NCBI GenBank assembly: GCA_934401915.1
Contig: CAKRSV010000003.1
Span: 1 to 64,000 of the forward strand
Length of the DNA: 64,000 nt
Direction: 5' to 3'
Source of the DNA: an uncultured Lachnospiraceae bacterium
Lineage (GTDB): Bacteria; Bacillota; Clostridia; Lachnospirales; Lachnospiraceae
Numbering within the stretch: the first letter of the stretch is position 1; the number at the start of each line of letters is the position of its first letter. Below are positions 34,794-43,295 of the stretch, in pieces. Under the pieces are notes generated by a model. It ran no database searches and was not told where the DNA came from. It saw nothing but the letters and a program-made list of their open reading frames with translations. The position numbers were made by a program, and so were the translations under genes.

Positions 34794-35987
34794 ATGGAAA
34801 AACCGGCAATCGAGGGGGGCACCCCCGTCAGGGAAACGAAGATATTCTATGGACACCAGTATATAGATGATGCGGATATTCAGGCGGTAGTGGATGTACT
34901 GAAAAGCGATTATCTGACCTGCGGACCGAAGATCGGTGAGCTGGAACAGAAGCTGTGCGAAGTCACCGGGGCAAAATATGCGGTGGTGTGCAGCAACGGT
35001 ACGGCAGCCCTGCATATTGCGGCGATGGCGGCAGGCGTAGGAGAAGGGGACGAGGTGATCACGACGCCCATCACCTTTGCAGCGTCGGCAAACTGCGCGC
35101 TGTATTGCGGAGCGAGACCGGTATTTGCCGACATCGACCCGGAGACATACAATATTGATCCGGCGAAGGTCGAAGCGGCGATCACACCCCGCACCAAAGC
35201 GGTGGTAGCGGTGGACTATACGGGTCAGTCGGTGGCGCTTGACCCGCTGCGGAAGATCTGCAGGGAGCATGACCTTTTCCTGATAGAGGACGGGGCCCAT
35301 GTGATCGGGACAAAATACAAGGGACAGCCAAACGGTTCCCTTTCGGATATGACAACGCTGAGCTTCCATCCAGTCAAGACAGTTACCGGAGGAGAGGGCG
35401 GCGCCGTTCTGACCAACGATGAGACGCTGTACCGGAAGCTGGTGCTCTACCGTGCGCACGGCATTACTAGGGATCCGTCCCTGATGGAGCATGAACCGGA
35501 CGGCCCATGGTATTATGAGATGATCGATCTGGGGTATAACTACCGCATGACAGATATGCAGGCAGCCCTGATCATCAGCCAGCTTGACAAGCTGGAGCGG
35601 TTCAGCGCACGAAGAAAAGAGATCGTTGCAAAGTATAACGAGGCGTTTGCAAAACTGCCGCAGATCGTCGTACAGAAGGAGATCCCGGAATCGGACACGA
35701 CAAGACACCTGTATATCCTGCGGCTGGATCCGGACAGGCTGAAGATCGACCGGAAACGGTTTTTTGAGGCGCTGGCGGCAGAAAATGTGTGCTGCAATGT
35801 GCATTATATTCCGACGTACTATTTCCCCTATTATGAAAAGCTCGGATATAAGCGGGGACTGTGCCCGAATGCGGAGAAGCTGTATGCGGAGATCATATCC
35901 CTGCCGTTGTATTATGCGATGAGCGACGAAGATGTGGAAAGCGTTATTGAGGCGGTGACGAAGATAGCGGAGTTCTATGCCTGCTAG
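34794..35987 (+). CDS. pseC: UDP-4-amino-4,6-dideoxy-N-acetyl-L-altrosamine transaminase, PseC
   Basis: 397 residues. PLP-dependent DegT-family transaminase that aminates the PseB product at C4. Motifs are YLTCGPKIGELEQKLCEVTG, SNGTAALHIAAMAAGVGEGD, VDYTGQSVALDPL, and LSFHPVKTVTGGEGGAV with the likely PLP lysine K195, then DLGYNYRMTDMQAALIISQL. The start is uncertain: ATG 34794 is used here, but GTG 34788 or TTG 34770 (behind AAGGAAGAG) would also work. It directly follows pseB. Confidence 0.93.
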   Translation: MEKPAIEGGTPVRETKIFYGHQYIDDADIQAVVDVLKSDYLTCGPKIGELEQKLCEVTGAKYAVVCSNGTAALHIAAMAAGVGEGDEVITTPITFAASANCALYCGARPVFADIDPETYNIDPAKVEAAITPRTKAVVAVDYTGQSVALDPLRKICREHDLFLIEDGAHVIGTKYKGQPNGSLSDMTTLSFHPVKTVTGGEGGAVLTNDETLYRKLVLYRAHGITRDPSLMEHEPDGPWYYEMIDLGYNYRMTDMQAALIISQLDKLERFSARRKEIVAKYNEAFAKLPQIVVQKEIPESDTTRHLYILRLDPDRLKIDRKRFFEALAAENVCCNVHYIPTYYFPYYEKLGYKRGLCPNAEKLYAEIISLPLYYAMSDEDVESVIEAVTKIAEFYAC

Positions 35988-36028
35988 CAGCCGGGAGCGC
36001 GGTCACCTGCGTGGAAAAGGGTCACGGA

Positions 36029-37060
36029 ATGAAATTATCGATCATAGTGCCGGTCTACAATATGGCGGCAGATGGAAAATTGGAATATTGTCTGGATTCG
36101 CTGGTAAAACAGACGATCGCAGACTATGAGATTCTTGCGGTGGATGACTGTTCAACGGACAATTCGCTGGATATCCTGAAGGAGTACGAGCGGAGATATC
36201 CGGAGAAGTTTAAGGCCATCCACTCCGAGAAGAACCGGAAACAGGGCGGAGCCAAAAATATAGGAATGTCATTAGCCAGGGGTGAATGGATCGGATTTAT
36301 CGACAGTGACGATTGGATCACTCCTGATTTTTATGCGCGTCTGATCGGTCTGGGAGAGCAGACAGGGGCAGATATGGTAGGCTGTGATTACCATCTGACC
36401 TCGGAGCACAGCGACCGGATCGGACAGGTGGTGCACAACAACAAAAAGGAGCAGACGGGAATCCTCAACGAAGAAAAATACCGGTCGCTGATCCTTGACG
36501 GGGGAAGCCTGGTCGTAAAGGTGTACCGCCGGGAGATCGTGATCGATCATCCGAGCCGCTTCCCGGAGGGCATCTTCTATGAGGACAATGCACTGGCGAA
36601 TTCCTGGATGCTGCGCGCAAAGCATTTTGAGTACCTGGAGGAGCCGCTCTATGCGTACTATCAGCATGACACCTCCACGGTTCACACGATCTCACAGCGA
36701 AGATGCGAGGACCGGATGGAGGCGGCGCGGATCATGGTACAGGAGGCAAAGACATACGGCTATTATGAGAAATACCGGCCGGAGCTGGAATTCACCTTCG
36801 CGGCCCTCTTCTATGTGAACACGCTGTTTACCTATATGCAGGGAGTGCGACCGGTCAGAGCGTCCTTTGTCAGAAAGCTGGGCGAGGAGATGCAGGAATA
36901 TTTTCCGGCGTTCCGGCAAAACCCCTACTATCTGGAGCGGATCGGAGCGGAGGAGAAGAAGCTGGTGGATATGCAGCTCTCCTCGACGTGGAAATTTCTG
37001 ATCTACTACAAGCTGTTGTGGGGATATCGGAACTTTAGAAAACGGATAGGCAAAAAGTGA
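36029..37060 (+). CDS. Family 2 glycosyltransferase
   Basis: 343 residues. ATG 36029 begins the GT-A core LSIIVPVYNMAADGKLEYCL; an upstream in-frame GTG at 36011 adds only six residues. Further motifs are AVDDCSTDNSLDILKEYERR, KQGGAKNIGMSLARGEWIG, the D-x-D site DSDDWITPDFYARL, and the acceptor-side FYEDNALANSWML. It lies between pseC and a large membrane protein, overlapping the latter by GTGA. Sugar unknown. Confidence 0.9.
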   Translation: MKLSIIVPVYNMAADGKLEYCLDSLVKQTIADYEILAVDDCSTDNSLDILKEYERRYPEKFKAIHSEKNRKQGGAKNIGMSLARGEWIGFIDSDDWITPDFYARLIGLGEQTGADMVGCDYHLTSEHSDRIGQVVHNNKKEQTGILNEEKYRSLILDGGSLVVKVYRREIVIDHPSRFPEGIFYEDNALANSWMLRAKHFEYLEEPLYAYYQHDTSTVHTISQRRCEDRMEAARIMVQEAKTYGYYEKYRPELEFTFAALFYVNTLFTYMQGVRPVRASFVRKLGEEMQEYFPAFRQNPYYLERIGAEEKKLVDMQLSSTWKFLIYYKLLWGYRNFRKRIGKK

Positions 37061-39303
37061 GAGAAACGATGCAGGAACAAAAGACAGGACAAAAATGGAA
37101 AATAGGATACGGCGTTTTTCTGGTGCTTGGTATCCTTCTGCTGTGGCTTGCGGGGGAAGGGAAGCAGCCCATCTTTTATGAGGGAGCGTCCCTGCAGCAC
37201 TCGGTGGGAGCGCCGGACTCGGACAACAATCTGTTTATCAGCGAAGCTGTTGCGAGAAACGGCGTGATCGCGAGCACCCCGAAGTATATTATGAACAAAG
37301 GCACCTACACCGTGGAGCTGGTGTATCAGGCGCAGGAGAGCGATTCGGTTCTGGAGCTGTGGGAGCAGGGCAGGAAGATCGCAGGCTGGTCGCTGGAGCG
37401 GGGAGAACACACGGTATCCCAGACATTTACCCTTTCCAAGGATGCCAAGCAGCTGCAGCTGCGCATCAATTACAGCGGAGTGGGTTCCCTGCGCATCCAG
37501 ACGCTGGAGCTGACGCCGCGTACCTGTTTCTATACGGACACGTATTTTATGATACTTGTCTTTATCGGGATCTGGGTGGCAGCAGGACTGATCTTCCGAA
37601 AGAAGCAGGAGGGAAGCATCAGCAGGGAAACGCTGTTGGACGGCGGCGTGATCCTTGGCGTGACCCTGCTTGCCATGTCGCCGATGTTTCAGACCTATCT
37701 CTACAACGGAGACGACCTGTGTTACCATCTGGCAAGACTCGAGGGCTTGAAGGATGGAATTCTGGACGGACAGATCGGTGTGAAGATCCTGCCCGAAGGC
37801 TTGCAGGGAAACGGATACCTCAATGCGATGTACCCGTATCTTTTCCTGTATATCGGCGCGGCGCTCAGGATCTGCCGTGTTTCGATCGCCCTTTCCTATA
37901 AGACGATCGTCTTTACTGCGACGCTGGGAGCGGCGCTTAGCGCGTATTTCAGCATGAAGTCGATGACGACCTCGCGCAGGAGCATCCTTCTGGCAACGGT
38001 GCTGTATACGCTGATGCCGTATCGGTTTACGAATATCTTTTCCAGGGGAGATCTGGGGGAAACGCTGGCGCTGGCGTTCTGGCCGCTGCTTCTGGCAGGA
38101 CTGTATCACGTATGTCTGGGAGACCGGAAAAAGTGGTATTTTCTGGTGATCGGCTTTGGAGGGATCCTGCAAAGCCATATCCTGAGCGCGGCGATCGCGG
38201 CGGCGGTCTGCTTTTTGACCGCACTCGTTTATGGAGTGGCGATCCTGCGGGAGAAAAGATACCGGGAGATCGGAAAGGCGGTCGGCCTGACGATCCTGTT
38301 GAACTTATGGTATCTTGTGCCGTTTTTTGTATACTATTTTGCGGAGGCGCTCCAGAAAGAGGAGCTGCGGTGGAGCAGTTACTTTGAGCAGTCCATCAAT
38401 CTTTCCAACATGACGCAGAGCATCAGCCTCTATAATAAACAGTATTTTTCACTCGGTCTGGCGCTGCTCGGCTGCGTGGGGATCGGCGTGGTCTATCTCT
38501 GGTGCGACCGGTCGGACGAGGATCGGGCGATCCACAGCTACGTGTGCTATCTTCTGATCCTGGGGTGTGTACTGGTATATATGACGACCGGATACTTCCC
38601 GAACCGGAAGATGCTGGAAAGTGAATTTCTCACTTCCATTATCACAATGCTCCAGTTCCCGTGGCGGTTTCTTGGACCGGCTTCCGCCTGCTTCGTCTTT
38701 GTGGGGGCGATGGGGATTTCCAGATCGGACGTTCTGAAGCCGTACCGCAATCTGATCTTTACCCTGCTGATCGGGCTGAATCTGCTGATCGTGATCTCGG
38801 TTCCGTCGGATAACAGCCATATGCCCTACGCCAATGCGGAATCGCTGGTGTCGAAGGGACATGAGAGCAAGCTGGCGGGGAATGTGGGCATTTTCTATCC
38901 CTATGAGTGGAGGCTGGAGGACGCCTATGACAATAAACTTACGACCAGTGTTGTCGCGTCAAACGCCAACGAGGTGCTGGTCAGCCAGTATGTCAGAAAA
39001 GGAACGAAAGCGGCGGTCGCCTATACAGCGAATGGAAAAGGAAATTATGTGGAGCTGCCGATCCAGAATTACTTAGGATACCGCGCAAAGGACGAGGCGG
39101 GAAATAAGGTGGAGATTTTGCAGGGAGACGGCGGACGTATCCGCCTCCGCCTGTGTGAGGACGGAGCGGAGCACCGGATCTATGTCGGATACGGGCCGGT
39201 GGCGGCGTTTGTCTTTGCAGAGGCTGTGTCGGCGCTCACGATAGCCGGAATAGCGCTCTGGCAATTCGGCCGGCGCCGCAGCCGTCCAGAAACGCTCTCA
39301 TAG
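37057..39303 (+). CDS. Large polytopic membrane protein (PTPS-related/GT-C-like)
   Basis: 748 residues. One N-terminal helix is followed by an outer beta-rich domain of about 130 residues with carbohydrate-module character, then about twelve membrane helices. The first big loop after the second helix has YNGDDLCYHLARLEGLKDGI and YLNAMYPYLFLYIGAALRIC. This pattern recalls the membrane '6-pyruvoyl-tetrahydropterin synthase-related' family and YfhO/GT-C enzymes. It probably transfers a sugar outside the membrane, which is inference. The start may be GTG 37057 or ATG 37069. Its last 68 bp overlap the 3' end of pseG on the other strand. Confidence 0.65.
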   Translation: MRETMQEQKTGQKWKIGYGVFLVLGILLLWLAGEGKQPIFYEGASLQHSVGAPDSDNNLFISEAVARNGVIASTPKYIMNKGTYTVELVYQAQESDSVLELWEQGRKIAGWSLERGEHTVSQTFTLSKDAKQLQLRINYSGVGSLRIQTLELTPRTCFYTDTYFMILVFIGIWVAAGLIFRKKQEGSISRETLLDGGVILGVTLLAMSPMFQTYLYNGDDLCYHLARLEGLKDGILDGQIGVKILPEGLQGNGYLNAMYPYLFLYIGAALRICRVSIALSYKTIVFTATLGAALSAYFSMKSMTTSRRSILLATVLYTLMPYRFTNIFSRGDLGETLALAFWPLLLAGLYHVCLGDRKKWYFLVIGFGGILQSHILSAAIAAAVCFLTALVYGVAILREKRYREIGKAVGLTILLNLWYLVPFFVYYFAEALQKEELRWSSYFEQSINLSNMTQSISLYNKQYFSLGLALLGCVGIGVVYLWCDRSDEDRAIHSYVCYLLILGCVLVYMTTGYFPNRKMLESEFLTSIITMLQFPWRFLGPASACFVFVGAMGISRSDVLKPYRNLIFTLLIGLNLLIVISVPSDNSHMPYANAESLVSKGHESKLAGNVGIFYPYEWRLEDAYDNKLTTSVVASNANEVLVSQYVRKGTKAAVAYTANGKGNYVELPIQNYLGYRAKDEAGNKVEILQGDGGRIRLRLCEDGAEHRIYVGYGPVAAFVFAEAVSALTIAGIALWQFGRRRSRPETLS

Positions 39304-40372
39304 AGTGGGAGCGGTTTTCGCGGAGAGAGAGATCTTCGGACGCCTGCACAAGAAAAGCGAGGATGGCGTCCAACATGCGGGAGTCAGGCTGTGACGACGC
39401 AGACGCACAGACATCTGCGGTTTCAGAACGGATATCCCCGGCGCAGGGAATCAGACCTTCGTCTGAGAAAAGCTGCGCGGCAGTCCGCTGGTTGTCTGCC
39501 ATGATAAAGCTGACGGAGGGGACGCCGACGGCGCATAATTCGCACAGGGTAGTTCCCCCGGCAGACACAGCGAGGTCGCAGGAAGACATCAGAGAGGCCA
39601 CATTGCTCACGTTTTCGTGAAGCCGGACGTCAGAGTCGGTTCCAGCAAGACGGGCGAGCTCCTCGTAATGGATGTTCGCATGACTGGTCAGGATATGGAG
39701 CGTGCATTTTTCCAGAGAGGAAGTGCGGATACGCCGGATAAGCGGCAGCGTGATCCCGAGCGGATCGGTTCCCCCCGTGGAAAGCAGAATGTCGGTTACG
39801 TGGTCACGCACCACATAAGACGGTCTGCAGAACTGTTCGCGGAGAGGCGTGTATGCTGCGCCGAGCAGCTTTACGCCGGCGGGCTGGTAGTGCGTACATT
39901 CCAGCGCCGTATCATAATTGATCACCAGGTCTACGGGACAGTCGAAGCTGCGCAGATCATCCAGATAGGCGAGACGGCAGTAGGGCGTGAGCGCCTGAAA
40001 ATAGTCCGGCGATACAAAATAGGAATCGATAAAAAGAACGACCGGAGACTGCCCGGGGGCGTCATTTTTGCCGCCAAAGTCCTTTGCAGTGTCTGTGAGC
40101 AGACGGATCAGGGCAGGCAGCTCTGAGGCGGGGGTGCGATAGTCGCACGAAAGGCAGACGACCGGAAATTCCGGTTCTCCGGAGGGAGAGCATTGCATAC
40201 GCTCCTTCAGCAGCGAGACGCTTTCCTGATCGGAAACGACAAAGCGGATGTCCGCCTGCAGTCCGTTTTCATCGGCGTACTTCTGACAGGCACGCGCAAT
40301 GGTAAGACAACGCATGAGGTGTCCTGTTGCAATATTCTGATTTCCGTCTGCCCGGAAAAATAGTTTCAGCAT
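39236..40372 (-). CDS. pseG: UDP-2,4-diacetamido-2,4,6-trideoxy-L-altropyranose hydrolase, PseG
   Basis: 378 residues on the minus strand behind GGAGAA. It removes UDP from the diacetamido-L-altrose intermediate in the Pse pathway. GT-B-like fold with the PseG start LFFRADGNQNIATGHLMRCL (metal/UDP loop G-x-G-H pattern), SYFVSPDYFQALTPYC, YLDDLRSFDCPVDLVINYD, LLSTGGTDPLG and CDLAVSAGGTTLCELCAVGV. It is somewhat longer than the usual 280-340 residues because of inserts near 60-100 and 315-335. It is inverted relative to the other pse genes and shares a divergent promoter region with pseF. Confidence 0.9.
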   Translation of the reverse strand: MLKLFFRADGNQNIATGHLMRCLTIARACQKYADENGLQADIRFVVSDQESVSLLKERMQCSPSGEPEFPVVCLSCDYRTPASELPALIRLLTDTAKDFGGKNDAPGQSPVVLFIDSYFVSPDYFQALTPYCRLAYLDDLRSFDCPVDLVINYDTALECTHYQPAGVKLLGAAYTPLREQFCRPSYVVRDHVTDILLSTGGTDPLGITLPLIRRIRTSSLEKCTLHILTSHANIHYEELARLAGTDSDVRLHENVSNVASLMSSCDLAVSAGGTTLCELCAVGVPSVSFIMADNQRTAAQLFSDEGLIPCAGDIRSETADVCASASSQPDSRMLDAILAFLVQASEDLSLRENRSHSMRAFLDGCGAGRIARALFRLS

Positions 40373-40416
40373 AGATCGTTCTCCGTTTCGATTGAGGTTT
40401 GATGGAACTAAACCTT

Positions 40417-40449
40417 ATTCTAGCACGGGAGGGTATGATATGCTATACT
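40417..40449. promoter_or_regulatory. Divergent overlapping promoters of pseG and pseF
   Basis: Rightward extended -10 TGCTATACT (40441-40449). Leftward extended -10 TGCTAGAAT (reverse complement of 40417-40425). Each -35 region falls on the other promoter and neither -35 box is good, so the two starts would compete for polymerase. Confidence 0.45.
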
Positions 40450-40551
40450 TCTTGACGGAAACATGAGAAATTCGGCAGCGCCCCGGTCATAGAATGGCTG
40501 ACGGGCTGAAAGGAAAACAGAGGAGTTTCATTAAGGACGGGAGGAACGTTT

Positions 40552-41250
40552 ATGGCAGCGGTAGCGATCATCACAGCAAGAGGCGGCAGCAAGCGGATTC
40601 CAAGAAAGAACATCAAGGAATTCTGCGGCAGGCCGATCATAGAATATTCGATAGAGGCGGCTTTGCGATCAGGGCTTTTTGAAGAGGTCATGGTGTCGAC
40701 CGAGGATCCGGAGATCGCGGAGGTCGCGGTGAAGGCGGGGGCGAAGGTTCCCTTTATGCGGAGCGCGCAGAGCGCGGGCGATTACGCCTCGACCGACGAT
40801 GTGCTGATGGAGGTTCTGGAGGCCTACCGGGAGCAGGGGAGAGAGTTTGACGCCTTCTGCTGTCTGTACCCTACTGCGCCGTTTGTGACGGCGGACAAGC
40901 TGCGGGAGGCGATGAAGCTGTTGGAAAAGGCAGATTCCGTGATGCCCGTCGTTGCATTTTCTTTCCCGCCGCAGAGGTGCATGGTACTCAACGAGGCAGG
41001 GGAACTGCGGATGAAGTGGCCGGAGCACGCGAAGACACGGTCGCAGGATCTTGAACCGTATTACCATGACTGCGGACAGTTTTACTGCTGCCGGACAGCG
41101 CCTTTTTTGCAGTATGGGACAACGGATCTGCCGCATATGATGCCGATGATCCAGAGCGAGATGGAAGTGCAGGATATTGACAATCCGGACGACTGGCAGA
41201 TCGCGGAGCTGAAATACCGGATGAGACACCCGGATGGGGAGGAAGCATGA
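40552..41250 (+). CDS. pseF: Pseudaminic acid cytidylyltransferase, PseF
   Basis: 232 residues behind GGGAGG. Activates pseudaminic acid with CTP to give CMP-Pse. The CMP-sugar synthetase motif AIITARGGSKRIPRKNIKEF is at the N-terminus, followed by STEDPEIAEVAVKAGAKVPF, LYPTAPFVTADKLREA, YYHDCGQFYCC, and IDNPDDWQIAELKYR at the C-terminus. The pattern FCGRPIIEYSIEAAL is typical of PseF rather than NeuA. It overlaps pseI by ATGA. Confidence 0.94.
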   Translation: MAAVAIITARGGSKRIPRKNIKEFCGRPIIEYSIEAALRSGLFEEVMVSTEDPEIAEVAVKAGAKVPFMRSAQSAGDYASTDDVLMEVLEAYREQGREFDAFCCLYPTAPFVTADKLREAMKLLEKADSVMPVVAFSFPPQRCMVLNEAGELRMKWPEHAKTRSQDLEPYYHDCGQFYCCRTAPFLQYGTTDLPHMMPMIQSEMEVQDIDNPDDWQIAELKYRMRHPDGEEA

Positions 41251-42302
41251 AAAAAGAGATCAGAATTGGAAAGCATATGATAGGCGAGGGACATCCGTGT
41301 TTCTGTGTGGCGGAGATGTCCGGAAATCATTTGCAGGATTATAACCGTGCGGTGGAGATCATCCACGCGGCAAAGGAGGCCGGTGCGGACGCTGTAAAGC
41401 TGCAGACCTACACGGCGGACAGTCTTTCCCTGGACTGCGATAACGAGTATTTCCAGATCCACGGTGGACTCTGGGACGGCATGACGGAGTATAAGCTGTA
41501 TCAGGAGGCGTATACGCCCTGGGAATGGCAGCCGAAGCTGAAGGAGATCGCGGAGAAGCTGGGAATGGAATGCTTTTCTTCGCCCTTTGATTTCCGTTCG
41601 GTAGATTTTCTGGAAGAATGTCAGATGCCTGCCTACAAGATCGCATCCTACGAGATCAACGACATACCGCTGATCCGCAGGGTGGCGCGGCTGCACAAGC
41701 CGGTGATCTTCGCGACGGGGGTAGCGCATACGGAGGACATTGAACGAGCCTTGCAGGTGTGCAGGGAGGAGGAGAACGACCAGGTTGTTCTTCTGAAATG
41801 CGTATCGGCCTATCCGACGCCTTATGAGGACATCAATCTGAAGATGATCCCTACGCTTGCCAGAACTTACGACTGTCTGGTGGGATTGTCCGATCACTCG
41901 ATGGGTAGCGTCGTTCCGATCGGCGCGCTGCCGCTTGGCATACACATGGTGGAAAAGCATCTGACGCTGAGACGTTCCGACGGCGGGCCGGACGGCGCCT
42001 TTTCGATGGAGCCGGAGGAATTCCGGGAGATGGTAGATGGAATCCGGATCCTTGAGAAAGCCCTTGGAAGCGCGGAATACCACCTGACGGAAAAGCAGGA
42101 AAAAGAACGAAGCGGTTCACGCTCGCTCTTTGTAGTCAGGGATGTGAAGGCGGGAGAGAAGCTCACGCCGGAAAATATCCGGTCGATCCGGCCGGCGGCA
42201 GGACTGCACACCATGTACTACGATGAAGTGCTTGGCAAGACTGCCGCAAGGGATCTGGAGAGGGGAACGCCTCTTGCCTGGGATATGATCCGGAAAGATT
42301 AA
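41247..42302 (+). CDS. pseI: Pseudaminic acid synthase, PseI
   Basis: 351 residues. Condenses the 6-deoxy diacetamido altrose with phosphoenolpyruvate. NeuB-family TIM barrel with CFCVAEMSGNHLQDYNRAVE, AGADAVKLQTYTADSLSLDC, CFSSPFDFRSVDFLEE, and VGLSDHSMGSVVPIGALPLG. After that come HMVEKHLTLRRSDGGPDGAF and a C-terminal SAF (antifreeze-like) domain starting at SGSRSLFVVRDVKAGE. Its TAA stop overlaps the TAA of the convergent gene at 42299. Confidence 0.95.
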   Translation: MKKEIRIGKHMIGEGHPCFCVAEMSGNHLQDYNRAVEIIHAAKEAGADAVKLQTYTADSLSLDCDNEYFQIHGGLWDGMTEYKLYQEAYTPWEWQPKLKEIAEKLGMECFSSPFDFRSVDFLEECQMPAYKIASYEINDIPLIRRVARLHKPVIFATGVAHTEDIERALQVCREEENDQVVLLKCVSAYPTPYEDINLKMIPTLARTYDCLVGLSDHSMGSVVPIGALPLGIHMVEKHLTLRRSDGGPDGAFSMEPEEFREMVDGIRILEKALGSAEYHLTEKQEKERSGSRSLFVVRDVKAGEKLTPENIRSIRPAAGLHTMYYDEVLGKTAARDLERGTPLAWDMIRKD

Positions 42303-43264
42303 AACCGTCCCACCATAAGATCAGTGAATTTCAGCATGCAGATGCCGTCTTCGTAAGAGCCGATGGTGTCTGCATTTTCTTGTCCGGCGAGATTGGCAGA
42401 GAGCAGCTTCGGGAAGTTGACGCCGCAGTTGTAGGCGTGTGGGTATCCACCGCCGAACCGGGGGTTGATCTCGGAGATATAGTAGCTGCCGTCGATGCGG
42501 AACAGATCCATATCGACAGGGCCGGAGAGCGAGAGGGTGGAGACAGTCTTAAGGATCAGGGCAAAGAGCTGTTCGTCCCGGAAGGAGAGCGATTTTTCGG
42601 TCTCTCCGGCGCGCATGCGCAGCTTTTGCTTGACAAAGACGGAAACCGGTCTGTGCGAGAGCAGATCCACATAGATGTCTGCGCCGAACTCTTCCCCATT
42701 CGCATAATTCTGGATCAGGTAAGGTTCTTTCTGACAGTGGCAGAGAACCTTGAGCAGTTCGGGATCCTCCACCTTCTGGATGCCGATGCTGCCGCAGCCG
42801 CGCGCCGGTTTAAAGAACACGGGAAAGTGCATGGTGTTCTCCTGTTCGGCTTTCCGGAAATCCTCATAGCTGTTACAGCTTGTAACAGTGGGGAGATGGT
42901 GCGAGCAGAGATGCTGGTAAAAGGCATATTTGTCCCGGCAAAGCTCTACCGTCCGGGGATCGGAGACACAGGGCAGCACCCCGATCTCTGTAAAACGCTC
43001 CCTGTTCTGTGCGATCAGGTACAGCTCATCCTCCTGCAGAGGGAGTACCATCCGGATCGATTCCCTGCGGCAGATGTCCAGAATAACGTCCAGATAGTCC
43101 GGCGCGGTCATGCGGGGAACGATGTAGTGGGAATCTGTCTCGTACAGCGCGGGCGCGTAGGTGCTGCAGTCCGTGCCGACCACTTTGTCGAAGCCGTTGC
43201 GCTTGTCTTTGAAATAGCGGACCAGAAGATTTCTGGTGCCGCAGCTTAATATCAGGATATTCAT
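42299..43264 (-). CDS. ATP-grasp ligase of the Pse region
   Basis: 321 residues from ATG 43264 behind GGGAGAG. The N-terminal Rossmann-like part is NILILSCGTRNLLVRYFKDK, then TDCSTYAPALYETDSHYIVP. The ATP-grasp core has FPVFFKPARGCGSIGIQKV (nucleotide-binding Lys and glycine loop), YLIQNYANGEEFGADIYVD, and the metal site SEINPRFGGGYPHAYNCGVN with E-x-N-P-R. It resembles carbamoyl-phosphate-synthase-like/PylC-like ATP-grasp proteins, which join a carboxylate to an amine through an acyl phosphate. It is paired with the decarboxylase gene 31 bp upstream (43296) and convergent with pseI. A paralog starts at 63840. Substrate unknown; amino-sugar capping is proposed in the findings. Confidence 0.82.
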   Translation of the reverse strand: MNILILSCGTRNLLVRYFKDKRNGFDKVVGTDCSTYAPALYETDSHYIVPRMTAPDYLDVILDICRRESIRMVLPLQEDELYLIAQNRERFTEIGVLPCVSDPRTVELCRDKYAFYQHLCSHHLPTVTSCNSYEDFRKAEQENTMHFPVFFKPARGCGSIGIQKVEDPELLKVLCHCQKEPYLIQNYANGEEFGADIYVDLLSHRPVSVFVKQKLRMRAGETEKSLSFRDEQLFALILKTVSTLSLSGPVDMDLFRIDGSYYISEINPRFGGGYPHAYNCGVNFPKLLSANLAGQENADTIGSYEDGICMLKFTDLMVGRF

Positions 43265-43295
43265 AGATTTCTCTCCCTGTCTGTATTGTAAAAGA

